NCBI GenBank assembly: GCA_039933105.1
Contig: JBDTOT010000004.1
Location: 1 to 64,000, forward strand
DNA: 64,000 bases
Source of the DNA: FEN-1219 sp039933105
Lineage (GTDB): Bacteria > Pseudomonadota > Gammaproteobacteria > Steroidobacterales > Rariloculaceae
Direction: 5' to 3'
Both the position numbers and the translations under genes were made by a program. The notes beneath the pieces are model-generated. The model was not told the DNA's origin and did not search any database. It saw only the letters and a list, made by a program, of their open reading frames with translations. Below, one piece after another: positions 1-10,922 of this stretch (the first letter of the stretch is position 1; each line of letters begins with the position of its first letter).

Positions 1-709
1 GCACGAGCTTGCTTAGCTCCGTCTCTTCGATCGAAGGCTCGTGTTCCTCGTCGCGTTCGATGCCGCGAATGACGCGCGCCTCGGCGAGTCGTCCGCCGCC
101 TTTACCGATCGGCGTGATGCCGACGAGCTTGTCAAGGTGGTGGCCCTTGATGCGCTCGGGCTTGTAGTACTCGCGGTCGGTGACTCGGCCGTAGTAGTAA
201 ATTTGCGATAGCGTCCACGACTCGGGCGCGAGCGCGCCGCCAAGCACACCGTTGAGCTTGTCCATGAGCGGGCCGTGTTGCGCCGGATCGGTGTCGACGG
301 AGAGCGGTGCGAGCACGCGCCAGCGCGGACCCTTGCCGTCCTTCATATGCGACGGGCTCTGGTAGATGAACGCGGCGACGCCGTCCGAGCCGGCAGCCTT
401 CAGCCGCGTCACAGCTTCCTCGAAAGAGACGGTGCCAGCGTCGTGTTCGGCGACGATGCCGCTCAGGAACTCCACGTTGGCGTTGTGGCGCAGCGCGGAC
501 CCGTTCGGATTTATCGTGTCACCGAACTTCGCGAGCTTGAGAAGATGCAGTCCTTCCTTCGTCGCTGCCTCGGGCGGATTCTCGGCGAGCTTCGTGACGA
601 GGTCATTCCACGTCGCGTCCTCACGCTCGATGCCGGTGTCGTACGTGTCCGCGAACTTGCTGATTGCGAACTGGCGAGGCGCGGCGCGCTTGTTGGTGTT
701 GTTATTCAT
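1..709 (-). CDS. Primase-like replication protein of a mobile element, partial (3' end outside window)
   Basis: The reading frame starts at ATG 709 and stays open to the left edge, giving 236 visible residues. Its N-terminal part has the look of an archaeo-eukaryotic-type primase (prim-pol) domain as found in plasmid and phage replication proteins: an acidic strand with EHDAG near residue 95, an SPSH motif near 122 and a following RWRVLAPLS strand. A helicase or further domain would lie outside the window. The start overlaps the upstream gene's stop by 8 bases, so the two are translationally coupled, and both follow the AlpA-like gene. The acidic and histidine motifs are seen directly; the primase assignment is inferred from motif order, without a search. 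Confidence 0.55.
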   Translation of the reverse strand, partial: MNNNTNKRAAPRQFAISKFADTYDTGIEREDATWNDLVTKLAENPPEAATKEGLHLLKLAKFGDTINPNGSALRHNANVEFLSGIVAEHDAGTVSFEEAVTRLKAAGSDGVAAFIYQSPSHMKDGKGPRWRVLAPLSVDTDPAQHGPLMDKLNGVLGGALAPESWTLSQIYYYGRVTDREYYKPERIKGHHLDKLVGITPIGKGGGRLAEARVIRGIERDEEHEPSIEETELSKLV

Positions 710-974
710 GACGCTTCCCACCCATCGAGCGCGTACCCTTCGGCGCGGAGATTGATCCGCGTCGCCCCATCTCTTGTTCGAAGTGCACGGCGCGGCCCTT
801 CGTGACTGAATCGCGGAGCTGCTGCGCGGTCGGCTTCACGCCGCCCGATGCCTCATGCGATCCGCGCGCGACGCGACGATCGTGCTGTTCGCGTGCTTCG
901 CGCTCACGCGTCTCGCGCTCGTGCGCGACGTGCGCGGGATCGTTCATGAGCCGAACGAAGTCGTTGGTGCTCAT
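702..974 (-). CDS. Small charged protein of the mobile element, unknown function
   Basis: The product has 90 residues and is rich in Arg, Glu and His, with a run of charged residues (about 20-45) that is probably one long helix. No family is recognised. The start is fixed by an ATGA overlap with the stop of the AlpA-like gene, and its own stop overlaps the start of the primase-like gene. The three genes are therefore one tightly coupled operon, and this protein probably serves element replication or excision. That role is inferred from context alone. Confidence 0.5.
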   Translation of the reverse strand: MSTNDFVRLMNDPAHVAHERETREREAREQHDRRVARGSHEASGGVKPTAQQLRDSVTKGRAVHFEQEMGRRGSISAPKGTRSMGGKRHE

Positions 975-1225
975 GACTGCGTCCTCGACTTCACGGGCTT
1001 CGCCGGCATGCCACCGCGCTCGATGAACTCCAAGACGAGGTCTTCTCTGAACCTCATCGAACTGCCGATGCGGACGGGCTGGATAAAATTGGCGCGTGAG
1101 ACGTGCGCGTAGAGGTTGGTGCGCGAGATGCCGAGGATCGACGCGACTTCGGTCGCGGAGATCAGGCGCGGAATCTGACGGAGCGGCGCGACGAGATCGT
1201 CGCGAATTTTTTGTGCAGTAGCCAT
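971..1225 (-). CDS. AlpA-type helix-turn-helix regulator/excisionase
   Basis: The product has 84 residues. The central part (about 18-65) reads as a MerR/AlpA-like winged helix: RLISATEVASILGIS followed by RTNLYAHV and a basic wing with RIGSSMRF. Proteins of this family act as excisionases or as activators of integrase genes in prophages and integrative elements. Start ATG 1225 is chosen because GAGGG lies nine bases upstream; a longer frame to 1258 lacks this. It is the first gene of the element operon, and the repeats at 1424-1576 lie upstream of it where such a protein would bind. No integrase gene is visible in the window. Confidence 0.7.
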   Translation of the reverse strand: MATAQKIRDDLVAPLRQIPRLISATEVASILGISRTNLYAHVSRANFIQPVRIGSSMRFREDLVLEFIERGGMPAKPVKSRTQS

Positions 1226-1423
1226 TGTAGAAACCCTCGAACAACGGACGCGCGACAACCGGCCGCGCGCGGCTCTGGTTTCCGATTCAGTGTTCCAAGG
1301 GTTTTGCGTGAGTAGGTGTGTTCGGCGCTCAGCTCACCGTAGGTCTCGTCGATCGCGCGGACCTCTCGCGCTTTTCGGTCAGAGAAGCACACTCAGCGAA
1401 TGCGCTTTTCAGACCGGGTTCAC

Positions 1424-1439
1424 CTTATAGATGTCAGTC
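1424..1439 (-). repeat. Repeat B copy 1 (CTTATAGATGYCAGTC)
   Basis: A 16-base element that differs at one position from the copy at 1543-1558. It contains the core GATGTCAGT, which is the reverse complement (one mismatch) of the ACTGGCATC core in the two A repeats. It lies upstream of the AlpA-like gene. Confidence 0.6.
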
Positions 1440-1451
1440 CACGTCGCTCCT

Positions 1452-1465
1452 GTCAACTGGCATCG
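1452..1465 (+). repeat. Repeat A copy 1 (GTCAACTGGCATCG)
   Basis: Identical over 14 bases to 1515-1528, 63 bases away (about six helical turns). It carries the core ACTGGCATC in plus orientation. Confidence 0.6.
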
Positions 1466-1514
1466 CGTTTAGGGGCGTCTTCTACCTTCAGTACGCGCAT
1501 GCCCGCCGCCATCC

Positions 1515-1528
1515 GTCAACTGGCATCG
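1515..1528 (+). repeat. Repeat A copy 2 (GTCAACTGGCATCG)
   Basis: Second exact copy of repeat A. The longer context CCATCCGTCAAC (1509-1520) recurs at 1565-1576, so several GTCAAC boxes lie in the region. Confidence 0.6.
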
Positions 1529-1542
1529 AGCGGGAGGGGCAA

Positions 1543-1558
1543 CTTATAGATGCCAGTC
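1543..1558 (-). repeat. Repeat B copy 2
   Basis: Copy of 1424-1439 with the perfect core GATGCCAGT. Together the four cores lie in the order minus, plus, plus, minus, a layout expected for binding sites of an excisionase, integrase or replication initiator. Confidence 0.6.
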
Positions 1559-1916
1559 ATTTGCCCATCCGTCAACCGAACGGGTCGTGACCACCCGTAT
1601 TGTGGCTGAGACCCATGACTGCCAAGGGGTCGTGCCCACCCCGTACCTATCTCGTCAACTCCCGCCCCTACGGTCTAACCCTGGTTAGAGGGCACGAGGT
1701 CTCGAACCCCGCATGTGATCGCATGCTGCCTAGTCGCGCTTGGAAGGACCGGGCCGATGCTGGGATCGCAACCGGGACACTGAGCGGGACACTGCCCTGC
1801 AAGCCACACCGCCCCTGGGTGTCAATGCCTCTCCTGGGCACCATCGATAAACTCTGGCTCCAACTTCGACCCTCACATAGCCGACAACGCCGTCCGCCTA
1901 TCGGACGACGGCCCGA

Positions 1917-2573
1917 TTATGGAGTCGCAGTCTTCGACCGCCTCGCCATCTTCGCGGCTGCGGGTTTTTGCAGCCCGCTTCGCAGTAGCGTTTGAGCGGC
2001 CCAAAGCAGAACCTCTTGCGCTTCCTCGTCGTTCATCCGGCAGACGTCCTTCATGACGACCATGGCGTCCGTTCCTACGGTCAAGGCCAATGCGGCCTGT
2101 ATGCGCCGCCATTGTTTCTTGGTGCTGCCCCGCTTCGCGGGCTGAAGCACGGATTCCAGCCAGCGCATGCGCCTACCTTCACGAACCGGCGGCGTTTGCG
2201 CGCCTTCGCGGCCCCCGAGCCAAGTGTCGAGATAAACCTTGAGTGCCATACGCATCTGAGCTTCGTTAGCGAACGTGAGTGAATTGAATGTCATCAAGAA
2301 AGCCGACAAGCGCGCTTCGACGTCATCGCCTTCGAGGGTCTGCACCAACTGCTCAACCGGCGCCAAGGTGGGCGTGACGCCTGCGACTTCGACATGCAAT
2401 GACTCAGGCGTCGGAAAGTAGCGGTACGCCGTCGCGCGCGACACCTTGGCGGCTTCCGCCGCGGCGGCGACGCTCGGCGTGGCGCCGCTGCGCAAAATCC
2501 GCGTCGCTGCCTCGACGATAGCGGCGCGAGTTCTTTCTTTTTGGTTGCCGCGGGGATCGTGGGGCGCCGACAT
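1917..2573 (-). CDS. TetR-family transcriptional regulator
   Basis: The product has 218 residues. The N-terminal helix-turn-helix (about 8-60) is typical: RAAIVEAATRIL, then AEAAKVSRATAYRYFP as the recognition helix. The C-terminal ligand domain resembles that of TetR-like regulators with no assigned ligand. ATG 2573 is chosen because it overlaps the TGA of the upstream SnoaL-like gene by one base, so the pair is one transcript. A perfect palindrome at 3038-3057 in front of the operon is a plausible operator, suggesting autoregulation. The ligand cannot be told from sequence. Confidence 0.88.
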   Translation of the reverse strand: MSAPHDPRGNQKERTRAAIVEAATRILRSGATPSVAAAAEAAKVSRATAYRYFPTPESLHVEVAGVTPTLAPVEQLVQTLEGDDVEARLSAFLMTFNSLTFANEAQMRMALKVYLDTWLGGREGAQTPPVREGRRMRWLESVLQPAKRGSTKKQWRRIQAALALTVGTDAMVVMKDVCRMNDEEAQEVLLWAAQTLLRSGLQKPAAAKMARRSKTATP

Positions 2574-3001
2574 CAGCTGAGTTTCACTTCGAGCTGCCGC
2601 TGAAGAGCCGCCAGATCGCACCACGCTTGCTCACGCGCGATTTTCCCGTCCTGAAACTCGAAGATGTGCAAGAGTCGGAAACTCACCTTTCCGCACTTGC
2701 CGTCGCATAGAAACACGCTGCCGTCCAAGATCTCGCCGTGCCACATCGTTTCGTCGACGACAAAGTCGTCGCCGTAATAGCGCTTGAGCGGCGTCACGCT
2801 CTCCCCTTTGACGGATTCGAACAGCATTCTGTAGTAGTCGTGCACTTTCGCTTTCTCGTGTTGCACTCCGAGGGGCGAGGGTACGATCTCGTGCTCGACG
2901 TTGGCAGCAAGGCTCGCCATCACGCCGTCCAGATTGTCGGCTGCTTCGAAGCCAAAATGTTCGTTCACTGCACGATCCATGTCTTCATGCCGCATGCTCA
3001 T
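2573..3001 (-). CDS. SnoaL-like / NTF2-fold protein
   Basis: The product has 142 residues, a normal length for a single SnoaL/ketosteroid-isomerase-type alpha+beta cone domain. The pattern fits: an N-terminal helix, a middle DDFVVDETMWHGEI segment and a C-terminal RLLHIFEFQDGKIAREQAW strand pair, which is the usual last sheet of the fold. Such proteins act as isomerases, hydrolases or ligand binders; the substrate is unknown. ATG 3001 is preferred because GGGGGTG lies just upstream; a GTG at 3007 is possible. It is co-transcribed with the TetR gene and is probably the enzyme or ligand binder of that small regulatory unit. Confidence 0.75.
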   Translation of the reverse strand: MSMRHEDMDRAVNEHFGFEAADNLDGVMASLAANVEHEIVPSPLGVQHEKAKVHDYYRMLFESVKGESVTPLKRYYGDDFVVDETMWHGEILDGSVFLCDGKCGKVSFRLLHIFEFQDGKIAREQAWCDLAALQRQLEVKLS

Positions 3002-3037
3002 CTTCACCCCCCGGTATTTGTACGACTAACGTAGCAC

Positions 3038-3057
3038 CATGAGACATTTGTCTCATG
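3038..3057. promoter_or_regulatory. Perfect 20-bp palindrome, probable TetR operator
   Basis: The sequence is CATGAGACA, then TT, then TGTCTCATG: nine-base perfect arms. It lies about 37 bases upstream of the SnoaL-tetR operon start, where an autorepressor site would block transcription. The right arm overlaps the first four bases of the 33-bp direct repeat. Confidence 0.6.
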
Positions 3058-3086
3058 ACGCGACTTGTTCGTCAACGGGGTGGACG
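3054..3086 (+). repeat. 33-bp direct repeat, left copy
   Basis: It starts CATGACGCGACTTG and ends CAACGGGGTGGACG, and is identical over all 33 bases to 10787-10819. Flanking sequences differ on both sides of both copies. The two copies bracket the Kai operon. Confidence 0.85.
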
Positions 3087-3539
3087 CCGAAGGCTTGAGC
3101 GAACCGGCGGTGACGGAATCACGGGCGGCTCTGCCCGCGTATCTAAAGCATGCGGCGCAGCTCGTCAGCCCACTTGGTAAGGTCTTCGGCGTCGCGCTTA
3201 AGCGCGCTTGTGGTTACTGCGAAGTGCGTGTCATCCGCGGTGGAGGTCTCGGTCTCGCGCGAGACCTATCGAAGGGCACCGACTCATCGGCCGCCGACCA
3301 CAAACATTGGGCCCTGCCGAGCCCCCCCGCCCCCCGGCTGGCCCGGCGGTACTCCCCTCGACGCAGCACCAGATAGACCCGTTGGGCGTACCGCACAGTA
3401 GTGCGCCAGCAAGTGTGCCACGGTGAGCCGAGCTACGAGCGCAACGGTCGTCGCCAATGTTGAACCTCGACAGCGCGCGCGGTGCCGCGAGATTCGTTTC
3501 GTCGACGCCGAATGCGAACCAGAGTGAGTACACGATTCC
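3087..3539. other. Gap between left direct repeat and kaiC
   Basis: About 450 bases hold no complete gene. On the minus strand 3143-3265 is a 40-codon open stretch without a start codon, ending KWADELRRML before a TAG. Its composition is coding-like and it may be the tail of a lost gene. The remainder holds a C-rich run (about 3325-3345). Bases 3500-3539 are the kaiC leader; a weak AGTGAG lies about 14 bases before the ATG. No clear promoter was found. Confidence 0.35.
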
Positions 3540-5267
3540 ATGAAGACCAAGCTTGTTCCGAACGAGGCCGCGCCGAAGAAGGCATTGACCGGCATCTCTG
3601 GCTTCGATGAAATCACCGGTGGCGGACTGCCTCGCTACCGCACGACACTGTTGACGGGCGGACCAGGCTCCGGCAAAACCATCTTCGCTCTGCAGTTGCT
3701 GGCATTCGGCGCAACCGCTTGCAATGAGCCCGGAGTCTTCGTTGCGTTCGAAGAGTCCCCGAAGCGCATCGTGGCGAATTTCGAAAGCTTTGGTTGGGAC
3801 CTCGAGAAGTTGCAGCCGAACAATCTGTTCTTCGCCTACGCTCAGCCAGACGCGGAACTGCTCCAGTCCGGCACCTTCGATCTCGGCGGCATGCTGGCGG
3901 CGCTCGGGGCGCAGGTCGACGCGATGGGAGCCCGGCGAATCGTGTTCGATGCTCTCGACGTCATGCTGTCGCTGCTGCCGGACGCCGCCACCCAAAGGCG
4001 CGAGGTCTACCGCCTCCATCAATGGCTGCTGGCACGCCAATTGACTGGCCTCATTACCGCCAAGGACAGCGGAGAAGCGGACGGCTTCACGACCCAGCCC
4101 CGGTACATGCAGTTCATGGTGGACTGCGCCATTGTCCTGAATCACCGCGTCGAATTTGGAGTCTCGCAACGCAACTTGCGCGTGCAGAAGTATCGCGGCT
4201 CGGCGTTCGACGAGAACGAGGCGCCGTTCGTGATCAGCAACAGAGGCTTCGACGTCGCCAACTCGCGAACCTTGAGCCGAGCCGACGCGGAGGTGACGAA
4301 CGACCGCGTCACCAGTGGCGTGGAACGCCTGGACACCATGCTGGGCGGGGGATACTACCGCGGCGCCAGCGTGTTGATCACCGGATTTCCCGGCACGGCT
4401 AAGACGACGTTGGGCGGTGCGTTCGCCGAAGCAGCCTGCAAGCGCGGCGAGCGTACGATGTTCGTCGGCTTCGATTCCGACGGCAGCGAGGTCATTCGCA
4501 ACCTCATGTCGGTTGGAATCCAATTGGGTCCGCACGTAGAAAGCGGCCTCTTACGGATGATTTCCGCCCGCATGATCACTGGCAGCGCAGAAACGTTGCT
4601 GGTCCGCATCAAGACTCTGGCGACAGAGCACGGGGCGCGTTGTTTGGTCATCGATCCCGTATCTACTCTGTCGAATGCCGGCAAGGAGCTGACTGCGCAC
4701 GGCGTGGCGGAGCGGCTGATCGACTGGACGAAGTCCGTCGGGATCACCGTGGTCTGCACCAGCCTGCTCGACGAGATGTCGGGCCAGCTCGACACCCGCT
4801 CGCCGCTGCAGATCTCGACGCTCGCGGATACGTGGATCCACCTGAACTATCTCATTCAGGCGGGCGAGCGCAATCGGGGCATGTCCATCATCAAGTCCCG
4901 CGGCACGGCGCATTCGAACCAGGTGCGCGAGCTGATCTTGAGCGACGAAGGAGTGACGCTCGCAGACATCTACACTGCGGGCGGCGAGGTGCTCATGGGG
5001 ACCATGCGCTACGAGAAGGAAAGCGCCGAACGGGTGGCGAAAGAGGTCGCGGAAGTCGCCGAGCAACTCGATCTCGTCAGGCTCAATGCGGAAGAGGCCG
5101 TGCTCGAGGTACGAGCCAAGTCGCTGCAGACCGAACTGGCAGCCAAGCAAGTCGAGAAGACCCTGCTCACTCGCACGCGCGAAAGCCGCGAACGTGAAAA
5201 CGCGCGTGGTCGCAACCGAATGCGCGAATTGCGTGGAGCCGACCCCACGATACCGGACCCGAAGTGA
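3540..5267 (+). CDS. kaiC: KaiC-family double-domain ATPase
   Basis: The product has 575 residues: two RecA-like domains plus an extra coiled-coil tail. CI has Walker A GGPGSGKT (40-47) and the catalytic glutamate pair E71-E72 in FEES. CII has a Walker A variant GFPGTAKT (282-289), but the position of its glutamate pair reads D312-S313. The serine-threonine pair phosphorylated in cyanobacterial KaiC is kept (S426-T427 in ISTLADT). Residues 492-565 form a charged coiled coil in place of the short cyanobacterial tail. The family uses slow ATP hydrolysis in CI and phosphorylation in CII to time or gate signalling, with KaiB binding CI. It heads a four-gene operon, with kaiB eight bases downstream. 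No KaiA is present, as is usual outside cyanobacteria. Confidence 0.93.
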   Translation: MKTKLVPNEAAPKKALTGISGFDEITGGGLPRYRTTLLTGGPGSGKTIFALQLLAFGATACNEPGVFVAFEESPKRIVANFESFGWDLEKLQPNNLFFAYAQPDAELLQSGTFDLGGMLAALGAQVDAMGARRIVFDALDVMLSLLPDAATQRREVYRLHQWLLARQLTGLITAKDSGEADGFTTQPRYMQFMVDCAIVLNHRVEFGVSQRNLRVQKYRGSAFDENEAPFVISNRGFDVANSRTLSRADAEVTNDRVTSGVERLDTMLGGGYYRGASVLITGFPGTAKTTLGGAFAEAACKRGERTMFVGFDSDGSEVIRNLMSVGIQLGPHVESGLLRMISARMITGSAETLLVRIKTLATEHGARCLVIDPVSTLSNAGKELTAHGVAERLIDWTKSVGITVVCTSLLDEMSGQLDTRSPLQISTLADTWIHLNYLIQAGERNRGMSIIKSRGTAHSNQVRELILSDEGVTLADIYTAGGEVLMGTMRYEKESAERVAKEVAEVAEQLDLVRLNAEEAVLEVRAKSLQTELAAKQVEKTLLTRTRESRERENARGRNRMRELRGADPTIPDPK

Positions 5268-5274
5268 GCGTACC

Positions 5275-5567
5275 GTGAGCACACCTCCCATGTTCAAGTT
5301 CTGTCTCTATGTCGCAGGCGACACGCAGAATTCAGCGCAGGCGCGTGTGAATTTGACGGCCCTGTGCCGTGCGCACCTGCTCGACCGACACGAAATCGAA
5401 ACCATCGACGTGTTTCGCGAGCCAGAACGCGCGATGGCGGACGGAATCTTCATGACGCCGACGCTGATCAAGCTCGCGCCGGCGCCCGTCTGCAGAATCG
5501 TCGGCTCTCTCAGTGATTCGCAAGCCACACTGCGTGCCCTGGGAGTGGAGTTCAGGACCCAGGCAGT

Positions 5568-5571
<4 letters not shown>
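5275..5571 (+). CDS. kaiB: KaiB-family thioredoxin-like protein
   Basis: The product has 98 residues, close to the 102 of Synechococcus KaiB. Matching features are FCLYVAGDT at the first strand, NLTALC in the first helix, EIETIDV in the second strand, the TPTLIKLAP segment containing the cis-proline position, and RIVGSLSD. Known KaiB proteins bind the CI ring of KaiC, switching fold to do so. GTG 5275 is taken as start; ATG 5290 would give 93 residues and cannot be excluded. Its TGA overlaps the ATG of the histidine kinase gene (ATGA), so expression is coupled to the kinase as well as to kaiC. Confidence 0.92.
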
Positions 5572-9332
<3,761 letters not shown>

Positions 9333-9343
9333 AGGGTATTGCG

Positions 9344-10633
9344 ATGTGGATCAATGCTCCCGACACCCTGCCCATCGGTTTATCGGACGTTGAGCCGTGT
9401 CCCGCAGGCTCGGTCGCAGCCGCACGAATGCAGCCTAGCGTTCTACTGGTCGACGACGATGCGTTCATGCTCGGGATGCAGTCGAGCATGCTGCGAAGCA
9501 TGGGATACGGGATGATCGGCACGGCGATCAGCTCGGAGGCCGCGTTGCTGACGCTGAGCAACGATCCGCAGTCCGTCGACGTGATCATCTGTGACTTAAA
9601 CATGCCGGGCATGGATGGCGTCGAGTTTCTGCAGCGCCTCGCAGCGAGCGCTTTCTTCGGCAGCGTGATTCTGCTTAGCGGCGAAGGGATGCGCGTCATG
9701 CACACGGTGCAGAAGCTGCTCGGCACGCGGCTCGTGGTACTCGGCGCGCTCGAAAAGCCGGCAGGACGCACGGCGCTGCAGGCGCTGCTCGACCGTTGGA
9801 CGCCGCTGATCGCTTCAGCACCCAGTGTTGAAGCGCCACCCTTCACTGCGGACGAGGTGCACACGGCGAACCGCCTGCGGCAATGGGTGCTGCACTATCA
9901 ACCGAAGGTAGACCTGCGAACAGGCGCCTTCGCCGGAGCTGAAGCGCTAGTGCGCTGCAACCATCCCGATTATGGATTGGTAGCCCCCGATCGATTCATT
10001 CGTACGGCCGAGGAATGCGGCGCGATCGACAGCTTGACCGGATGGGTACTGCAAGCGGCGATTGAGCAACAGGCCTGTTGGCAAAGCGCCGGGCTCAAAA
10101 TGCGCATGGCCGTCAACGTGTCGATGGACAATCTGCGCGCGCCCGGCTTCGCGCACCGCGTGGGCGACCTGGTGCGCAACAAAGGCACTTCGCCACAGGA
10201 TTTCACGCTGGAGGTCACCGAGAGCCGTTTGTTATCCCCTTCGCCGGTTCCGCTCGAGAATCTCGTTCGGCTGCGCCTGCAGCGCTTTGGCCTCTCGATC
10301 GACGACTTCGGCACCGGACACTCGTCGCTTGCGCATCTTCGCGACGTGCCGTTCACCGAGCTGAAGGTCGACCGTAGCTTCGTGCACAACGCGCGGCACA
10401 ATCAAATTATTCGCCCCATTCTCGAGGGCAGCCTGGGGCTCGCCAAGCGCCTCGGCATGCAAGCGGTCGCCGAGGGCGTAGAGTCCGAAGACGATTGGCA
10501 CCTGCTGCGCGAGATTGGCTGCGACATCGGGCAGGGCTACTTGATCGGCCGCCCAATGCCGAGCGCGCGGATCCCCCAATGGCTCGACCAATGGCAAACA
10601 CGGCGCGCGAGCCTCGTGCTGGCGAGAGAATGA
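9344..10633 (+). CDS. Response regulator with EAL c-di-GMP phosphodiesterase domain
   Basis: The product has 429 residues. The N-terminal receiver (about 28-145) has the acidic DDD pair and phospho-acceptor D84 in CDLNMPGMDG. The EAL domain (about 185-420) keeps the motifs of active enzymes: E200 in AEALVR, the asparagine of NVSMDNL, the glutamate of LEVTES, DDFGTG, the lysine of ELKVDRSF, AEGVES and QGYLIGRPM. It should hydrolyse c-di-GMP to pGpG when its receiver is phosphorylated, probably by the HPt of the preceding kinase. GAGGG lies eight bases before the ATG. The gene ends directly against a histidine kinase fragment on the other strand. Confidence 0.92.
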   Translation: MWINAPDTLPIGLSDVEPCPAGSVAAARMQPSVLLVDDDAFMLGMQSSMLRSMGYGMIGTAISSEAALLTLSNDPQSVDVIICDLNMPGMDGVEFLQRLAASAFFGSVILLSGEGMRVMHTVQKLLGTRLVVLGALEKPAGRTALQALLDRWTPLIASAPSVEAPPFTADEVHTANRLRQWVLHYQPKVDLRTGAFAGAEALVRCNHPDYGLVAPDRFIRTAEECGAIDSLTGWVLQAAIEQQACWQSAGLKMRMAVNVSMDNLRAPGFAHRVGDLVRNKGTSPQDFTLEVTESRLLSPSPVPLENLVRLRLQRFGLSIDDFGTGHSSLAHLRDVPFTELKVDRSFVHNARHNQIIRPILEGSLGLAKRLGMQAVAEGVESEDDWHLLREIGCDIGQGYLIGRPMPSARIPQWLDQWQTRRASLVLARE

Positions 10634-10819
10634 AAATACGCGTTGCGCGCGGCCCGTGCTCGTCTCGCCAACCGATATCGATGATCGCCGGATCGCGCTG
10701 CCGCGAGTATTTAGCCGCTGGAGAGCAAGTTCGCGAACACTTGCGCCAGGAGCAGCGCGTCGGCCTGACAACCAGGCAAGTCGGCGCATGACGCGACTTG
10801 TTCGTCAACGGGGTGGACG
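10634..10819 (-). pseudogene. Fragment of a histidine kinase ATPase domain, frameshifted
   Basis: Read on the minus strand, about 10790-10714 encodes ADLPGCQADALLLAQVFANLLS, followed in another frame by AKYSRQRDPAIIDIGWRDE up to about 10634. Together these form the N-box region of a phytochrome-type histidine kinase (pattern AQVFANLLSNAxKYS). One extra G near 10712 breaks the frame and creates a TAA. Homology to the kinase ends at the EAL gene's stop codon on one side and at the 33-bp repeat on the other. No start, no H-box and no G-boxes remain, so it is a relic. Confidence 0.6.
10787..10819 (+). repeat. 33-bp direct repeat, right copy
   Basis: Identical over 33 bases to 3054-3086. It lies inside or at the edge of the histidine kinase fragment, 154 bases past the end of the EAL gene. 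The copies are 7.7 kb apart and in the same orientation. Confidence 0.85.
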
Positions 10820-10922
10820 AGGTACGACAGAACACCGCCAATCGATCGCCACAACAATTGCGACGGGCGCCGACAAACGCGGCCAGGATCGCAGACGCCG
10901 GCCTCGACTGACCGTATGAGCG
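10820..10922. other. Short gap between repeat and kinase pseudogene
   Basis: About 100 bases with no recognised gene or terminator. They separate the right direct repeat from the 3' end of the hybrid kinase pseudogene. Confidence 0.3.

Larger units (their letters stand above)
1226..1916. other. Non-coding boundary region of the mobile element
   Basis: About 690 bases hold no convincing gene. The left part is the leader and promoter region of the AlpA operon and contains the repeats annotated separately. Around 1770-1800 a 10-base CGGGACACTG is directly repeated. No integrase, tRNA or full attachment core could be identified. The region probably contains the element end, because the TetR gene beyond it looks like ordinary chromosome. 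Confidence 0.4.

Noticed and set aside
275..805. Plus-strand open frame of 176 codons
   Set aside because: It is the antisense of the primase-like gene, whose frame overlaps neighbours properly and carries recognisable motifs.
1695..1711. tRNA T-arm-like sequence on the minus strand (CGGGG, TTCGAGA, CCTCG), possibly an attachment site in a tRNA 3' end
   Set aside because: No matching acceptor or anticodon arms at the right distance and no CCA in the right place; the similarity is too short.
1600..1995. Plus-strand open frame of 131 codons in the boundary region
   Set aside because: No ribosome site, no recognisable domain, and it overlaps the 3' end of the tetR gene.
10656..10919. Plus-strand open frame of 87 codons containing the right direct repeat
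   Set aside because: Arg-rich composition and overlap with the kinase relic on the other strand suggest a chance frame.
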